The translations under genes were made by a program, and so were the position numbers. Of a stretch of DNA of 64,000 bases, positions 45,421-53,591 are shown piece by piece. Every line of letters begins with the position of its first letter. Within the stretch, counting starts at the first letter, position 1. Origin of the DNA: Pseudomonadota bacterium. GTDB taxonomy: Bacteria; Desulfobacterota; Desulfovibrionia; Desulfovibrionales; Desulfovibrionaceae. Under the pieces are notes generated by a model that was not told the origin of the DNA, searched no databases, and saw nothing but the letters and a program-made list of their open reading frames with translations. The stretch covers positions 166,122-230,121 of the forward strand of contig JAEZYD010000022.1 in NCBI GenBank assembly GCA_023419375.1, read 5' to 3'.

Positions 45421-47652
45421 CTACCCCCAGACAGTGCGTCCTACCTGGTAGGCGGCTGTGGCTACAGCAAAGGCCAGGGCTGTGTTGAACACAATGCTGA
45501 ACGCCACCCAGCCCCAGCTGCCAGCCTCTTGCCGAATGACCACCAGGGCCACAAAGCAGGGGGAATACAGCAGTACGAAGAGCATCAGGGAAAGCGCGGT
45601 GGCCTTTGACCATGCTTCATCACCCTTGAGACGCTCCGCCAGGGGCGCGGCGTCTTCGGGATCTTGGTCGCCCATGGCGTAGGCAGTGCCCATGGTGGCC
45701 ACAACAGCTTCCTTGGCGGCCACACCGGCCAGCAGGGCTATGTCGGTGCGCCAGTCAAAACCCATGGGGCGCGTGGCGGGTTCCACGGCCTTGCCAAGAC
45801 GGCCAGCCACGGAGAAAGCCAAGGCTTCTTCCTTAAGTTCGTTGCGCACGTTGCCGAGTTCTTCTTCAATGGGGGCGCGGGCTTCGTCACCTTCAGGGAT
45901 AGCCGCGATCTTTTCCTCAAGCTGGGCGATCTGGGCGTCAAAGGGGGCGGACTTGTCTTCCGGCAGACCGGGAAAGGTCATGGCGGCCCAGATCAGGATG
46001 GAAATGGCCACCAGCACGGTACCGGCCTTCTTGAGGTACATCCAGGCGCGTTCCCAGCAGTGCAGCAAAAGGCTCATGAGTGTAGGCATGCGGTACGGGG
46101 GCAGCTCCATAACAAAGGGAGTGGCCTCGCCCTTGACGATGGAAGAACGCAGCAGGCGCGCCACCAGCAGAGCCATAACCCAACCTGTTATCATGATAAG
46201 GAACATGACGGTGGGGGCGCTGTCAGGAAAGAATGCCCCGGCCAGCAGCAGGAACACGGGCAGCTTTGCGCCGCAGGTCATGTAAGGCAGCGTGAGCAGG
46301 GTTGCCAGTTTTTCCTTGGGGCTGCGCAGGGTACGGGTTGCCATGACGCCGGGGATGGCGCAACCGCCCGCAATGCCGCCAGCGATGATGTAGGGCATGA
46401 CCGACGCGCCGTGCAGGCCGAAAAAGCGGAAGATGCGGTCCATCATGTAGGCCACGCGGGCCATATAGCCGCTGTCTTCCATAAAGGAGATGAGCGCAAA
46501 CATGATGAGGATGAGCGGTACAAAGCTGACCACGCCGCCAACACCCGCGATGATGCCGTCCACAATAAGCGACTGGGCAAAGCCCTCGGGCAGCAGCAAT
46601 GTGCAGGTATCGCCCAGCCATTTGAAGCCGTCTTCAACCCAGCCCTTGGGGTAATCACCCACAGTAAACGTCACCTGAAACATGAGGTAGAGCACGCCGA
46701 TCATGATCAGCGGCCCAAGAAAGGCGTTGGTGAGCACCTTGTCCAGCTTGTCGGAAAGGGCCAGACGGTCCTTGCCGGCATCCTGGGTCACGATGCCGTC
46801 GCGCAGCAGGCTGCGGATAAAGCCGTAGCGGTAATCGGTGATGATGGATTCAAGATTGGCGTTGAGCGTGCTGCGCACATGAGCGGCAGCCTTTTTGCGC
46901 ATGCCCTCAAGTTCTTCTGCCAGCGCGGCGTTGGCGGCGCGAACTTCGCTCATGATTTCGCTGTCGCCTTCAAGCATCTTGAGGGCAACCCAGTGGGGCA
47001 TATACTTTTGGGTCAGCAGGCCGTTGTCGGCAATGCTCTTTTCCATATCCAGCAGCACGGGGTCAATATCACTGCCGTAAGAAATACGCAGGGCATTGGC
47101 TTTGCCCGCCTGCGCCAGCTTCATGGCTACGGCCATGGCTTCATCCAGGCCTTCGCCAGAGCGGGCCACCATGGGCAGCACCGGGATGCCCAGCAGCTCG
47201 CCAAGGCGCTCCATATCAATATGGATGCCAGCGGCGCGGGCTTCGTCCATCATATTGCAGCCAAGCACCACGGGGATGCCCATTTCGAGCATCTGCACGG
47301 TAAGCAGCATGTTGCGCTCAAGGGCCGAGGCGTCCACAACGTCAATAACGGCCTGCACGTTCCCAGCCGCCAGCTCGCGGCGGGCCACCAGCTCTTCCAT
47401 GGAATAGGCGGTCAGCGAATAGGTGCCGGGCAGGTCAACCACGGTAACCTGCTTGCCGCCCACGGTGATGTGCCCTTCTTTTCTGTCAACCGTAACGCCG
47501 GGATAGTTGCCCACATGCTGGCGAGCGCCAGTGTAGCCGTTGAAAACTGTTGTTTTGCCGCAGTTGGGATTGCCTGCAAGAGCTATCCGCAGCTTTCCAC
47601 CAGCGTTGAAATTGGCATCATCGGGATTATTAAACTGCCGAACCGCGCTCAT
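45421..47652 (-). CDS. feoB: Ferrous iron transport protein B
   Basis: FeoB is the inner-membrane Fe(II) transporter with a G-protein domain. The 743-residue protein has G1 GNPNCGKTT (near residue 27), the switch region GNYPGVTVD, G3 DLPGTYSL, G4-like NMMDEA, and a C-terminal membrane domain with Gate motifs (GCAIPGVMATRTL; MTCGAKLPVF). A GGGAGG site precedes the ATG. No feoA gene is adjacent on either side, which is unusual. A Fur-like box lies about 185 bases upstream. Confidence 0.97.
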   Translation of the reverse strand: MSAVRQFNNPDDANFNAGGKLRIALAGNPNCGKTTVFNGYTGARQHVGNYPGVTVDRKEGHITVGGKQVTVVDLPGTYSLTAYSMEELVARRELAAGNVQAVIDVVDASALERNMLLTVQMLEMGIPVVLGCNMMDEARAAGIHIDMERLGELLGIPVLPMVARSGEGLDEAMAVAMKLAQAGKANALRISYGSDIDPVLLDMEKSIADNGLLTQKYMPHWVALKMLEGDSEIMSEVRAANAALAEELEGMRKKAAAHVRSTLNANLESIITDYRYGFIRSLLRDGIVTQDAGKDRLALSDKLDKVLTNAFLGPLIMIGVLYLMFQVTFTVGDYPKGWVEDGFKWLGDTCTLLLPEGFAQSLIVDGIIAGVGGVVSFVPLILIMFALISFMEDSGYMARVAYMMDRIFRFFGLHGASVMPYIIAGGIAGGCAIPGVMATRTLRSPKEKLATLLTLPYMTCGAKLPVFLLLAGAFFPDSAPTVMFLIMITGWVMALLVARLLRSSIVKGEATPFVMELPPYRMPTLMSLLLHCWERAWMYLKKAGTVLVAISILIWAAMTFPGLPEDKSAPFDAQIAQLEEKIAAIPEGDEARAPIEEELGNVRNELKEEALAFSVAGRLGKAVEPATRPMGFDWRTDIALLAGVAAKEAVVATMGTAYAMGDQDPEDAAPLAERLKGDEAWSKATALSLMLFVLLYSPCFVALVVIRQEAGSWGWVAFSIVFNTALAFAVATAAYQVGRTVWG

Positions 47653-48000
47653 GCACGAACCTCCCCCATGCTATAAACAGACTGACGCCGCATTTGCGAC
47701 ATCCCAGCCATTACCGCGAACAAAAATTTGTTCATACCAGCCTTCCTGCCAGCAGCCTTGCCGTCATACGGCTTGTCTTACCTGACCCTTTTTCGATCCT
47801 GCCAAATGGTCGTGTGCAAGACGCTGCTCAAAAAATTGAAATTCAATTCCAAAGTCCTGATTGATTTAGCTACCTGCCCCCCAAATGTCAAGCGCTGGAT
47901 AGTAATTTTCCGCAACTTTACGCAACCCAATTGAGTCTATGCCCAGAACACGAGCACCCCGGTCAGCCTCCCCAACAGAGGCTCTCCTCGCCTACCCCTT
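47653..48000. other. feoB upstream region
   Basis: The stretch between feoB and the DUF2325 terminator holds no convincing gene; a feoA frame was looked for and not found. It contains the Fur-like promoter at 47836-47858. The rest would be a long feoB leader of about 180 bases, in which nothing further was recognised. Confidence 0.6.
47836..47858 (-). promoter_or_regulatory. Fur-like box and -35 of feoB
   Basis: On the minus strand AGGACT (47858-47853) is followed directly by TTGGAATTGAATTTCAA (47852-47836). This matches 13 of 16 defined positions of a TTGAAAATNATTTTCAA palindrome and has the same position relative to the -35 as before the DUF2325 gene. Iron repression is expected; it was assigned by pattern only. 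Confidence 0.6.
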
Positions 48001-48005
48001 AAAAA

Positions 48006-48039
48006 CAGGAGGCCGCCGACCTTGGTCAGCGGCCTCCCA
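48006..48039 (-). terminator. Terminator of the DUF2325 gene
   Basis: A long stem (GGAGGCCGC 48008-48016 with GCGGCCTCC 48029-48037, extended inside by GACC/GGTC) is followed on the minus strand by a T-run. Confidence 0.9.
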
Positions 48040-48089
48040 CCCCGTCACCGGGTTGGCAGTTCTGCATTAGAGAACGCTCCTTCAGCAGC

Positions 48090-48365
48090 CTATGCGCCCT
48101 TGAGGCATTCACGCAGGGAAGACACGCCGCACGAATGAACCATTTGCAGAGGGATGTTGCGCGAGCGCGCCACCTGAACGGCTTTGCGCTTGGCTTCGTG
48201 CGAAATTTTGTTGGTGAACACGATCATGGCGTCAGGATTGCCGATTTTGTCCACAAAATTGCGCTCATTGCGGGTGATGAATTTCAAGGAATGTCCGTCC
48301 TGCTCCGCCGCTGCCATGTAATCTTTTTTCAGTCGGTCCATACCGCCTATCAGGGTTACGCACAT
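48090..48365 (-). CDS. DUF2325 family protein
   Basis: This 91-residue protein (MCVTLIGGMDRLKKDY...) has the DUF2325 hallmarks: a Rossmann-like start, the KIGNPDAMIVFTNKISHEAKRKA core, and the C-terminal HSCGVSSLRECL with a conserved Cys. The family function is not established. The start at 48365 has a GGAGG site five bases upstream; an in-frame ATG at 48389 is rejected. Two Fur-like boxes upstream suggest an iron-responsive role. Confidence 0.9.
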   Translation of the reverse strand: MCVTLIGGMDRLKKDYMAAAEQDGHSLKFITRNERNFVDKIGNPDAMIVFTNKISHEAKRKAVQVARSRNIPLQMVHSCGVSSLRECLKGA

Positions 48366-48434
48366 ATGATCCTCCGTCTTTTGCCGCACTGGTCAATTTT
48401 GCGCGGGTGGGGTTGCTCTGTGCCCTTCTTTTAA

Positions 48435-48492
48435 TTGAAAACGAATTTCAAAGTCAAGAGGTCTGGGTCATTTTTTTGAAAATAATTTTCAA
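48435..48492 (-). promoter_or_regulatory. Two Fur-like boxes before the DUF2325 gene
   Basis: Box 1 is TTGAAAACGAATTTCAA (48435-48451), directly downstream of a minus-strand TTGACT (48457-48452), so it fills the promoter spacer. Box 2 is TTGAAAATAATTTTCAA (48476-48492), a full match to the TTGAAAATNATTTTCAA palindrome. Binding would occlude RNA polymerase. Confidence 0.7.
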
Positions 48493-48503
48493 TACAAATA
48501 ATA

Positions 48504-48533
48504 AGGGCACTCTCCCCTGCGGAAAAGCGCCCT
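48504..48533 (-). terminator. Terminator of the trp operon
   Basis: On the minus strand a 13-bp stem with G-T wobbles (AGGGCGCTTTTCC with GGGAGAGTGCCCT, 48533-48504) is followed by TATTATTTG, 42 bases after trpA. Confidence 0.75.
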
Positions 48534-48574
48534 CATTTTGAGCATAAGACGATAAAAACAGCTTCTCTTTCCAG

Positions 48575-49342
48575 CTACTTCCAGCGGGCCAGAAATTCTG
48601 CGGCGCTGTTGCCCGCATCAATATGCTTGAGCAGGGCGCTGCCGAAAACAACGGCGTCTGGCCGGGCATCGGGCGAAAGAGCCTCAAGCTGGGAAGGCTC
48701 GCGCAGGCCAAAGCCAAGCGCCAGCGGCAGCTTGAAGGCAGAACGCGCACGCCGCATGGTCACCGCCACCTGGGGCGCAAGATCGTTGCGTTCGCCGGTG
48801 ATGCCCATGACCGAAACCACGTACACATAGCCCTCGCCCACGCTGTCGTAGAGGGCCATGCGCTCTGCGCTGGTATTGGGGCCAACCAGAGGGATAAGGG
48901 CAATGCCTTCTTTTTTCAGGGCGTCACGCAGAGGCCCGGCTTCTTCGTAGGGCAGATCAGGCACGATAAAGCCGTGCACGCCGCCGCGCGCTGCATCCCG
49001 CGCCAGTTTTTCGTAGCCATATTGCAGAAAAGGATTCAGGTAGCCCATGAGCACCACGCCAGCCTGAATAAGCCCCTTGCGTTCAATGAGTTCTTCCAGA
49101 ATGCCGCGCAGGCTTACGCCATCGCTCAGGGCACGTCGCGAGGCTTCTTCCACCACCGGGCCATCTGCCACAGGGTCGGAAAAGGGCACGCCGATTTCAA
49201 TGATATCCGCGCCGCCTTCGTCCAGATCCATCAGCGTGGGCCAGAAGGTGGACTGATCGGGAAAGCCCGCCGTCAAAAAGGGAATCAGTGCCGGGCGACC
49301 GGCTGCCTTGGCATCGCGGATTTTCTGTTCAAGAATATTCAT
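48575..49342 (-). CDS. trpA: Tryptophan synthase alpha subunit
   Basis: TrpA cleaves indole-3-glycerol phosphate to indole, which passes to TrpB. The 255-residue protein has the active-site Glu in DIIEIGVPFSDPVADGPVVEEA (near residue 46), the Asp in GFIVPDLPYEEA, and the phosphate-binding ALGFGLREPSQL region. It starts right after the trpB stop with a GAGGTG site and is the last gene of the operon. Confidence 0.98.
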   Translation of the reverse strand: MNILEQKIRDAKAAGRPALIPFLTAGFPDQSTFWPTLMDLDEGGADIIEIGVPFSDPVADGPVVEEASRRALSDGVSLRGILEELIERKGLIQAGVVLMGYLNPFLQYGYEKLARDAARGGVHGFIVPDLPYEEAGPLRDALKKEGIALIPLVGPNTSAERMALYDSVGEGYVYVVSVMGITGERNDLAPQVAVTMRRARSAFKLPLALGFGLREPSQLEALSPDARPDAVVFGSALLKHIDAGNSAAEFLARWK

Positions 49343-49344
49343 GA

Positions 49345-50538
49345 CTACACCTCTTCCTGGCCCTGCGCCGCAAAGCCCAGCGCCTTGTTGACAATGCCCA
49401 GATCCTTGTCGCCGCGGCCAGACAGGTTCACCACCACCTGATCGCCCTTCTTGAATTCCTGCGGATGGTCGAGCACCCAGGCAAGAGCGTGCGAAGATTC
49501 AAGCGCGGGCAGGATGCCCTCTGCGCGGCAGAGGCGCTGGAAGGCGTTGAGCGCATTGGCGTCCTTGACCATGCCGTAATGGACGCGCCCGATTTTTTGC
49601 AACCACGAATGTTCCGGCCCCACACCGGGATAATCGAGCCCGGCAGAAATGGAGTGCGAGGGTTCAACCTGACCGTCTTCATTTTGCAGCAGCATGCTGT
49701 ACGCGCCGTGCAGCACGCCTGGGGTGCCAAGATTCAGCGGAGCGGAATTGAAGCAGCCTGTCTCGCCCGTGCCTGCAGCCTCCACGCCGATGATCCGCAC
49801 GCTGGCGTCGTCCACAAAGGGATGAAACATGCCGATGGCGTTGGAGCCGCCGCCCACGCAGGCCACCACAGCATCAGGCAGCCGCCCGGTTCTTTCCAGC
49901 ATCTGGGCGCGGGTTTCGCGGCCAATGACGCTTTGCAGCATGCGCACCAGCTTGGGGAAAGGGTGCGGCCCGGCAGCGGTGCCAAAGCAGTAATGGGTTG
50001 TTTTCTGGCTGCCGATCCAGGCGCGCAAGGCCTCGTTGATGGCGTCCTTGAGGGTGCGGGTGCCGCTTTCCACTGCATGCACGGTGGCGCCCAGCAGCTT
50101 CATGCGCATGACGTTGGGGGCCTGACGCACCACGTCTTCCGCACCCATATAGATGGTGCATTCCATGCCCAGACGGGCGGCGGCCGCCGCCGTGGCAACG
50201 CCGTGCTGACCCGCGCCGGTTTCCGCCACCAGGGCTGTTTTGCCCATGTACTTGGCAAGCAGGGCCTGCCCAAGGGTGTTGTTGACCTTGTGCGCGCCCG
50301 TATGCAGCAGATCCTCGCGCTTGAGCCACAAGTCAAAACCCAGCTCGCCCGAAAGCGTGGGGCAATAGGTCAGCGGCGTTTCACGCCCGGCATAGTTGAA
50401 CAGCAGGTCTTTCAACTCTGCCTGGAACTTATCGGTGGGATAAATGTCGCGCATGGCCGCTTCCACTTCCATAAGGGGCGGCATAAGCAGTTCGGGAACA
50501 AAGCAGCCGCCGAACTCACCAAAGTAACTGTCTTTCAT
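49345..50538 (-). CDS. trpB: Tryptophan synthase beta subunit
   Basis: TrpB condenses indole with serine using PLP. The 397-residue protein has the PLP lysine in LKREDLLHTGAHKVNN (near residue 85), the phosphate loop CVGGGSNAIGMF, and the C-terminal NLSGRGDKD. Its ATG overlaps the trpF stop (ATGA), so translation is coupled. Confidence 0.98.
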   Translation of the reverse strand: MKDSYFGEFGGCFVPELLMPPLMEVEAAMRDIYPTDKFQAELKDLLFNYAGRETPLTYCPTLSGELGFDLWLKREDLLHTGAHKVNNTLGQALLAKYMGKTALVAETGAGQHGVATAAAAARLGMECTIYMGAEDVVRQAPNVMRMKLLGATVHAVESGTRTLKDAINEALRAWIGSQKTTHYCFGTAAGPHPFPKLVRMLQSVIGRETRAQMLERTGRLPDAVVACVGGGSNAIGMFHPFVDDASVRIIGVEAAGTGETGCFNSAPLNLGTPGVLHGAYSMLLQNEDGQVEPSHSISAGLDYPGVGPEHSWLQKIGRVHYGMVKDANALNAFQRLCRAEGILPALESSHALAWVLDHPQEFKKGDQVVVNLSGRGDKDLGIVNKALGFAAQGQEEV

Positions 50539-51167
50539 AACGAATACCCATTGCCTTTGGAGTTTGCGGCCATAAATGCAGCCGCCATTTTTTCCCTGTT
50601 TTTACACCCCGGCGCGTCTTCCACGCCGGAATTGAAATCCACCCCGGCAGGCGCGCACATGCCTACGGCCATTGCCACATTGGCTGCGCTCAATCCCCCG
50701 GCAAGCAGCCAGGGATGCTCCGGGCGCAGGCTGGCTAGATCAGACCAGTCCAGCTTGTGCCCGCTGCCGCCGCCTTTCAGCCCCGCGTCAAGCAGGTAAT
50801 AGGCGCAGGCTTCGGCATTGCGTTGTAAATCATTGTACAACAAAGCGCGGTGGGTGTAACGGTCGGGCCAGAGCACCCGAATGACGCGCTCCGCGCCGAT
50901 GGCGCGGGCGCATTCCACACTCTGGTGACCGTGCAGCTGCGCGTAATCAAGCCGGGCTTCGTCCATGATGCGCCGGATTTCGTCCGATCCCTGGTTCACA
51001 AAAACGCCCACCCGCCGCATGGAGCCGCTGTCCAAGGCTGCAGCCTGTGCAACCGTCACACCGCGCGGGCTGCGGGGATGGAAAATAAAACCGCACATGG
51101 CGGCACCAAGGCTGGCCGCATGGTCAACATCCTCTTGCCGTGTGAGGCCGCAGAACTTGATCAGCAT
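50535..51167 (-). CDS. trpF: Phosphoribosylanthranilate isomerase
   Basis: TrpF isomerises phosphoribosylanthranilate to CdRP in tryptophan synthesis. The 210-residue protein begins MLIKFCGLTRQEDVDHA with the catalytic Cys, has YAQLHGHQS, and ends with the phosphate-binding LAGGLSAANV and GVDFNSGVED with the catalytic Asp. The ATG at 51167 sits seven bases after GGGAG and is preferred to a TTG at 51173. It overlaps trpC by seven bases. Confidence 0.96.
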   Translation of the reverse strand: MLIKFCGLTRQEDVDHAASLGAAMCGFIFHPRSPRGVTVAQAAALDSGSMRRVGVFVNQGSDEIRRIMDEARLDYAQLHGHQSVECARAIGAERVIRVLWPDRYTHRALLYNDLQRNAEACAYYLLDAGLKGGGSGHKLDWSDLASLRPEHPWLLAGGLSAANVAMAVGMCAPAGVDFNSGVEDAPGCKNREKMAAAFMAANSKGNGYSL

Positions 51168-52009
51168 GTGCAATCTCCCTCAGTTTTGGCTGTGGCACCC
51201 AGCAAGGCCGCCAAGGCTTCGCCGGGGGTGCCGCCTTCCATCAGGGCGCTGCCCACAAGGGCGGCGTGGTACCCCGCAGAGGCCGCTGCCCGCAGATGCT
51301 CCGCGCTGCTCATGCCGCTGGCTGCAATCCACAGTTCGCCATTGGCGGGCGGGCAGGCCTGTATCAGTCGCAGGCAGGCATCGCGATCTACCGCCAGACT
51401 TTCCAGATCGCGGGCGTTAACCTGTATGATGCGCGCCCCGCTCTCACGGGCAAGGCGCAGGTCTTCCGCATCAAATATTTCCACCACTGCCTGAATGCCG
51501 TAGGCTTCCGCCTGTTCGCGCAGGGCCCGCAAGGTCGCGGCGTCCGGCGTCAGGCGCACAATGAGCAGCAATGCCGAGGCTGGCGTGGCTGCCGTGGCCC
51601 GCACCTGCAAAGGATCAAAAATAAAATCCTTGCGCAGCAAGGGCACACGCGGCCCATTATAGAGCGCCGGGTCAGCGGCGCGGGCCAGATATTCCAGCCG
51701 CCCGCGAAAAAAGGTTTCCTCCGTCAGCACCGACACGGCGCTGGCCCCTGCGGCGGCATACTGGCGCGCCACATCTTCCACAGCCAGACTCTCGCAGATC
51801 ACGCCGCGCGAGGGCGAGGCCCGCTTGTACTCCGCCACCACCGCCAGAGGGCTGCCGCCACCAGCTCCGGTATGCTGCTGGCGGGTCAAGGCCGCTGCAA
51901 AATCCGGCCGCTGCCCTTCATACGCCGCTGGCAGAGCGCCCTGCGTTTCAAGAACTCGCAGGGCTTCCACCTCGGCCTGCTTGGCCGTGCGAAAGCGCTC
52001 AAGCAGCAT
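51161..52009 (-). CDS. trpC: Indole-3-glycerol phosphate synthase
   Basis: TrpC closes the indole ring. The 282-residue protein has the catalytic block VAEYKRASPSRGVI (near residue 62), PLLRKDFIFDPLQV, the INARDLE-like QVNARDLESLAVD, and AASGMSSAEHL. The start at 52009 has a GGAAGGTG site and overlaps trpGD by 11 bases. Confidence 0.97.
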   Translation of the reverse strand: MLLERFRTAKQAEVEALRVLETQGALPAAYEGQRPDFAAALTRQQHTGAGGGSPLAVVAEYKRASPSRGVICESLAVEDVARQYAAAGASAVSVLTEETFFRGRLEYLARAADPALYNGPRVPLLRKDFIFDPLQVRATAATPASALLLIVRLTPDAATLRALREQAEAYGIQAVVEIFDAEDLRLARESGARIIQVNARDLESLAVDRDACLRLIQACPPANGELWIAASGMSSAEHLRAAASAGYHAALVGSALMEGGTPGEALAALLGATAKTEGDCTC

Positions 52010-53591
52010 TGAGCACCTTCCTGCCCACACCGGCGCTCACGGCCTCGCGGGCGCGGGCCATGCACAGGGCCATGTCCATCTTTTCTTCCAGCAGGTAGAT
52101 GGCAAGCCCCACGTTGAGCACCACCATGTCCATCATGGCGCGCGGCCCATGCCCGTTGAGAATATCATTGAGTACGGCCACGGCTTCTTCCTTGCCGCTC
52201 ACGGCCAGATCTTCCACCGTGCAGGAGGCTATGCCGAATTCCTGCGGGTCGAGCATCATGGGCGTCACCTTGCCGTTGTGCAGCAGGGCCATCTTGGTGG
52301 GGCCGATGGGCGTTACCTCGTCATAGTTGCCCGAACCGCAGACCACGGCGGCACGGTGCAGGGGCGACTGCATGAGGGTTTCGGCCACCAGCTCCACCAG
52401 CTCGGGCCGAGCCACGCCCATAAGCAGATGGCTGGGCCGCGCCGGGTTGATCATGGGGCCAAGAATGTTGAACAGGGTGCGCACGCCCATTTCCTTGCGC
52501 ACAGGGCCGATATTGGCAAAGGAAGGATGGAAGTACGGGGCAAAGATAAAGGCGAAATTGCGCTTCTTGATCATCTCGGCCACGGAGGCGGGGTCTTTTT
52601 CCAGCGTGATGCCGAGGGCTTCCAGAGCGTCCGCGCTGCCGCACTTGGACGAAACCGCCCGGTTGCCATGCTTGACCACCCTGTAGCCCATACCTGCCAG
52701 CGTGAGAGAAGAAGCCGTGGAGCAGTTGAAGGAATGACGCCCGTCGCCGCCGGTGCCCACCACATCAATGGTTGTTCCCGAAATGCCGTCCACCCGCACG
52801 GCGCGGGCCAATGCGGCGCGTGTGGCGTGGGCCAGTTCAAGGGGGCTCTCGCCCTTCATGCGCAGCCCCATGAGGAAGCCGCCCGCCTGCGCCGGAGTCA
52901 TCTTGCCGTCCATGAGGGCCGCAAAACCCGCCGCCGCCATTTCAGCGGAAAGGTCTTCCCTGCGGGCCAGACGTTCCAGAATGCCGGAGAAGTCGGAGGT
53001 TTCCGCGCCTGTGCCGAGGATGCTCTGCGGGAAGTTGCCCAGCAGACGCAGGCCGTCCGGCGTGAGCACGGACTCGGGGTGGAACTGCACGCCAACCCAC
53101 GGGCGGTCATTGTAGCGCAGGGCCATAACTTCGCCTTCGGGAGCGCGGGCAGTCACCGTAAAACGCGGGTTTTCCGCGTCTTCATCGGCGCGCACCACAA
53201 GGGAGTGGTAGCGGCCCACGCGCATGGGGTTGGGCAGGCCCAAAAACATGCCCGTGCCGTCGTGCACGATTTCTGACTGTTTGCCGTGCATGATGCACGG
53301 GCCGACCTCAACCTTGGCCCCGGCATGCAAGCCCAAAAGCTGATGCCCAAGGCACACGCCCAGCACGGGAATGCGCGGGCTGAGGCGCTTGAGGAATTCG
53401 GGGCACAGCCCCGCATCGGCGGGATGCCCCGGCCCGGGCGAAATGCAGACCATGGAAAGTTCGGGGTTCACCGCCATGTCCAGCACGGCGGGGTCATCGT
53501 TGCGCAAGACCACGGGCTTGTGCCCAAGGGCGTAAAAAGCCTGCACAAGATTGTAGGTAAAGGAGTCGTAATTATCGATGAGCAGAAACAT
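51999..53591 (-). CDS. trpGD: Anthranilate synthase glutaminase fused to phosphoribosyltransferase (TrpGD)
   Basis: This 530-residue bifunctional protein has two parts. Residues 1-195 are the class I glutamine amidotransferase TrpG: DNYDSFTYNL, the nucleophile in GVCLGHQ, and the His-Glu pair in FHPES. Residues about 205-530 are TrpD, with the PRPP loop VVGTGGDGRHSFNCSTA and NPARPSHLLMGV. The start at 53591 has a GGAGG site; a longer frame from 53756 is rejected. It overlaps trpE by 20 bases. The same fusion is known in enterobacteria. Confidence 0.97.
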   Translation of the reverse strand: MFLLIDNYDSFTYNLVQAFYALGHKPVVLRNDDPAVLDMAVNPELSMVCISPGPGHPADAGLCPEFLKRLSPRIPVLGVCLGHQLLGLHAGAKVEVGPCIMHGKQSEIVHDGTGMFLGLPNPMRVGRYHSLVVRADEDAENPRFTVTARAPEGEVMALRYNDRPWVGVQFHPESVLTPDGLRLLGNFPQSILGTGAETSDFSGILERLARREDLSAEMAAAGFAALMDGKMTPAQAGGFLMGLRMKGESPLELAHATRAALARAVRVDGISGTTIDVVGTGGDGRHSFNCSTASSLTLAGMGYRVVKHGNRAVSSKCGSADALEALGITLEKDPASVAEMIKKRNFAFIFAPYFHPSFANIGPVRKEMGVRTLFNILGPMINPARPSHLLMGVARPELVELVAETLMQSPLHRAAVVCGSGNYDEVTPIGPTKMALLHNGKVTPMMLDPQEFGIASCTVEDLAVSGKEEAVAVLNDILNGHGPRAMMDMVVLNVGLAIYLLEEKMDMALCMARAREAVSAGVGRKVLNAA

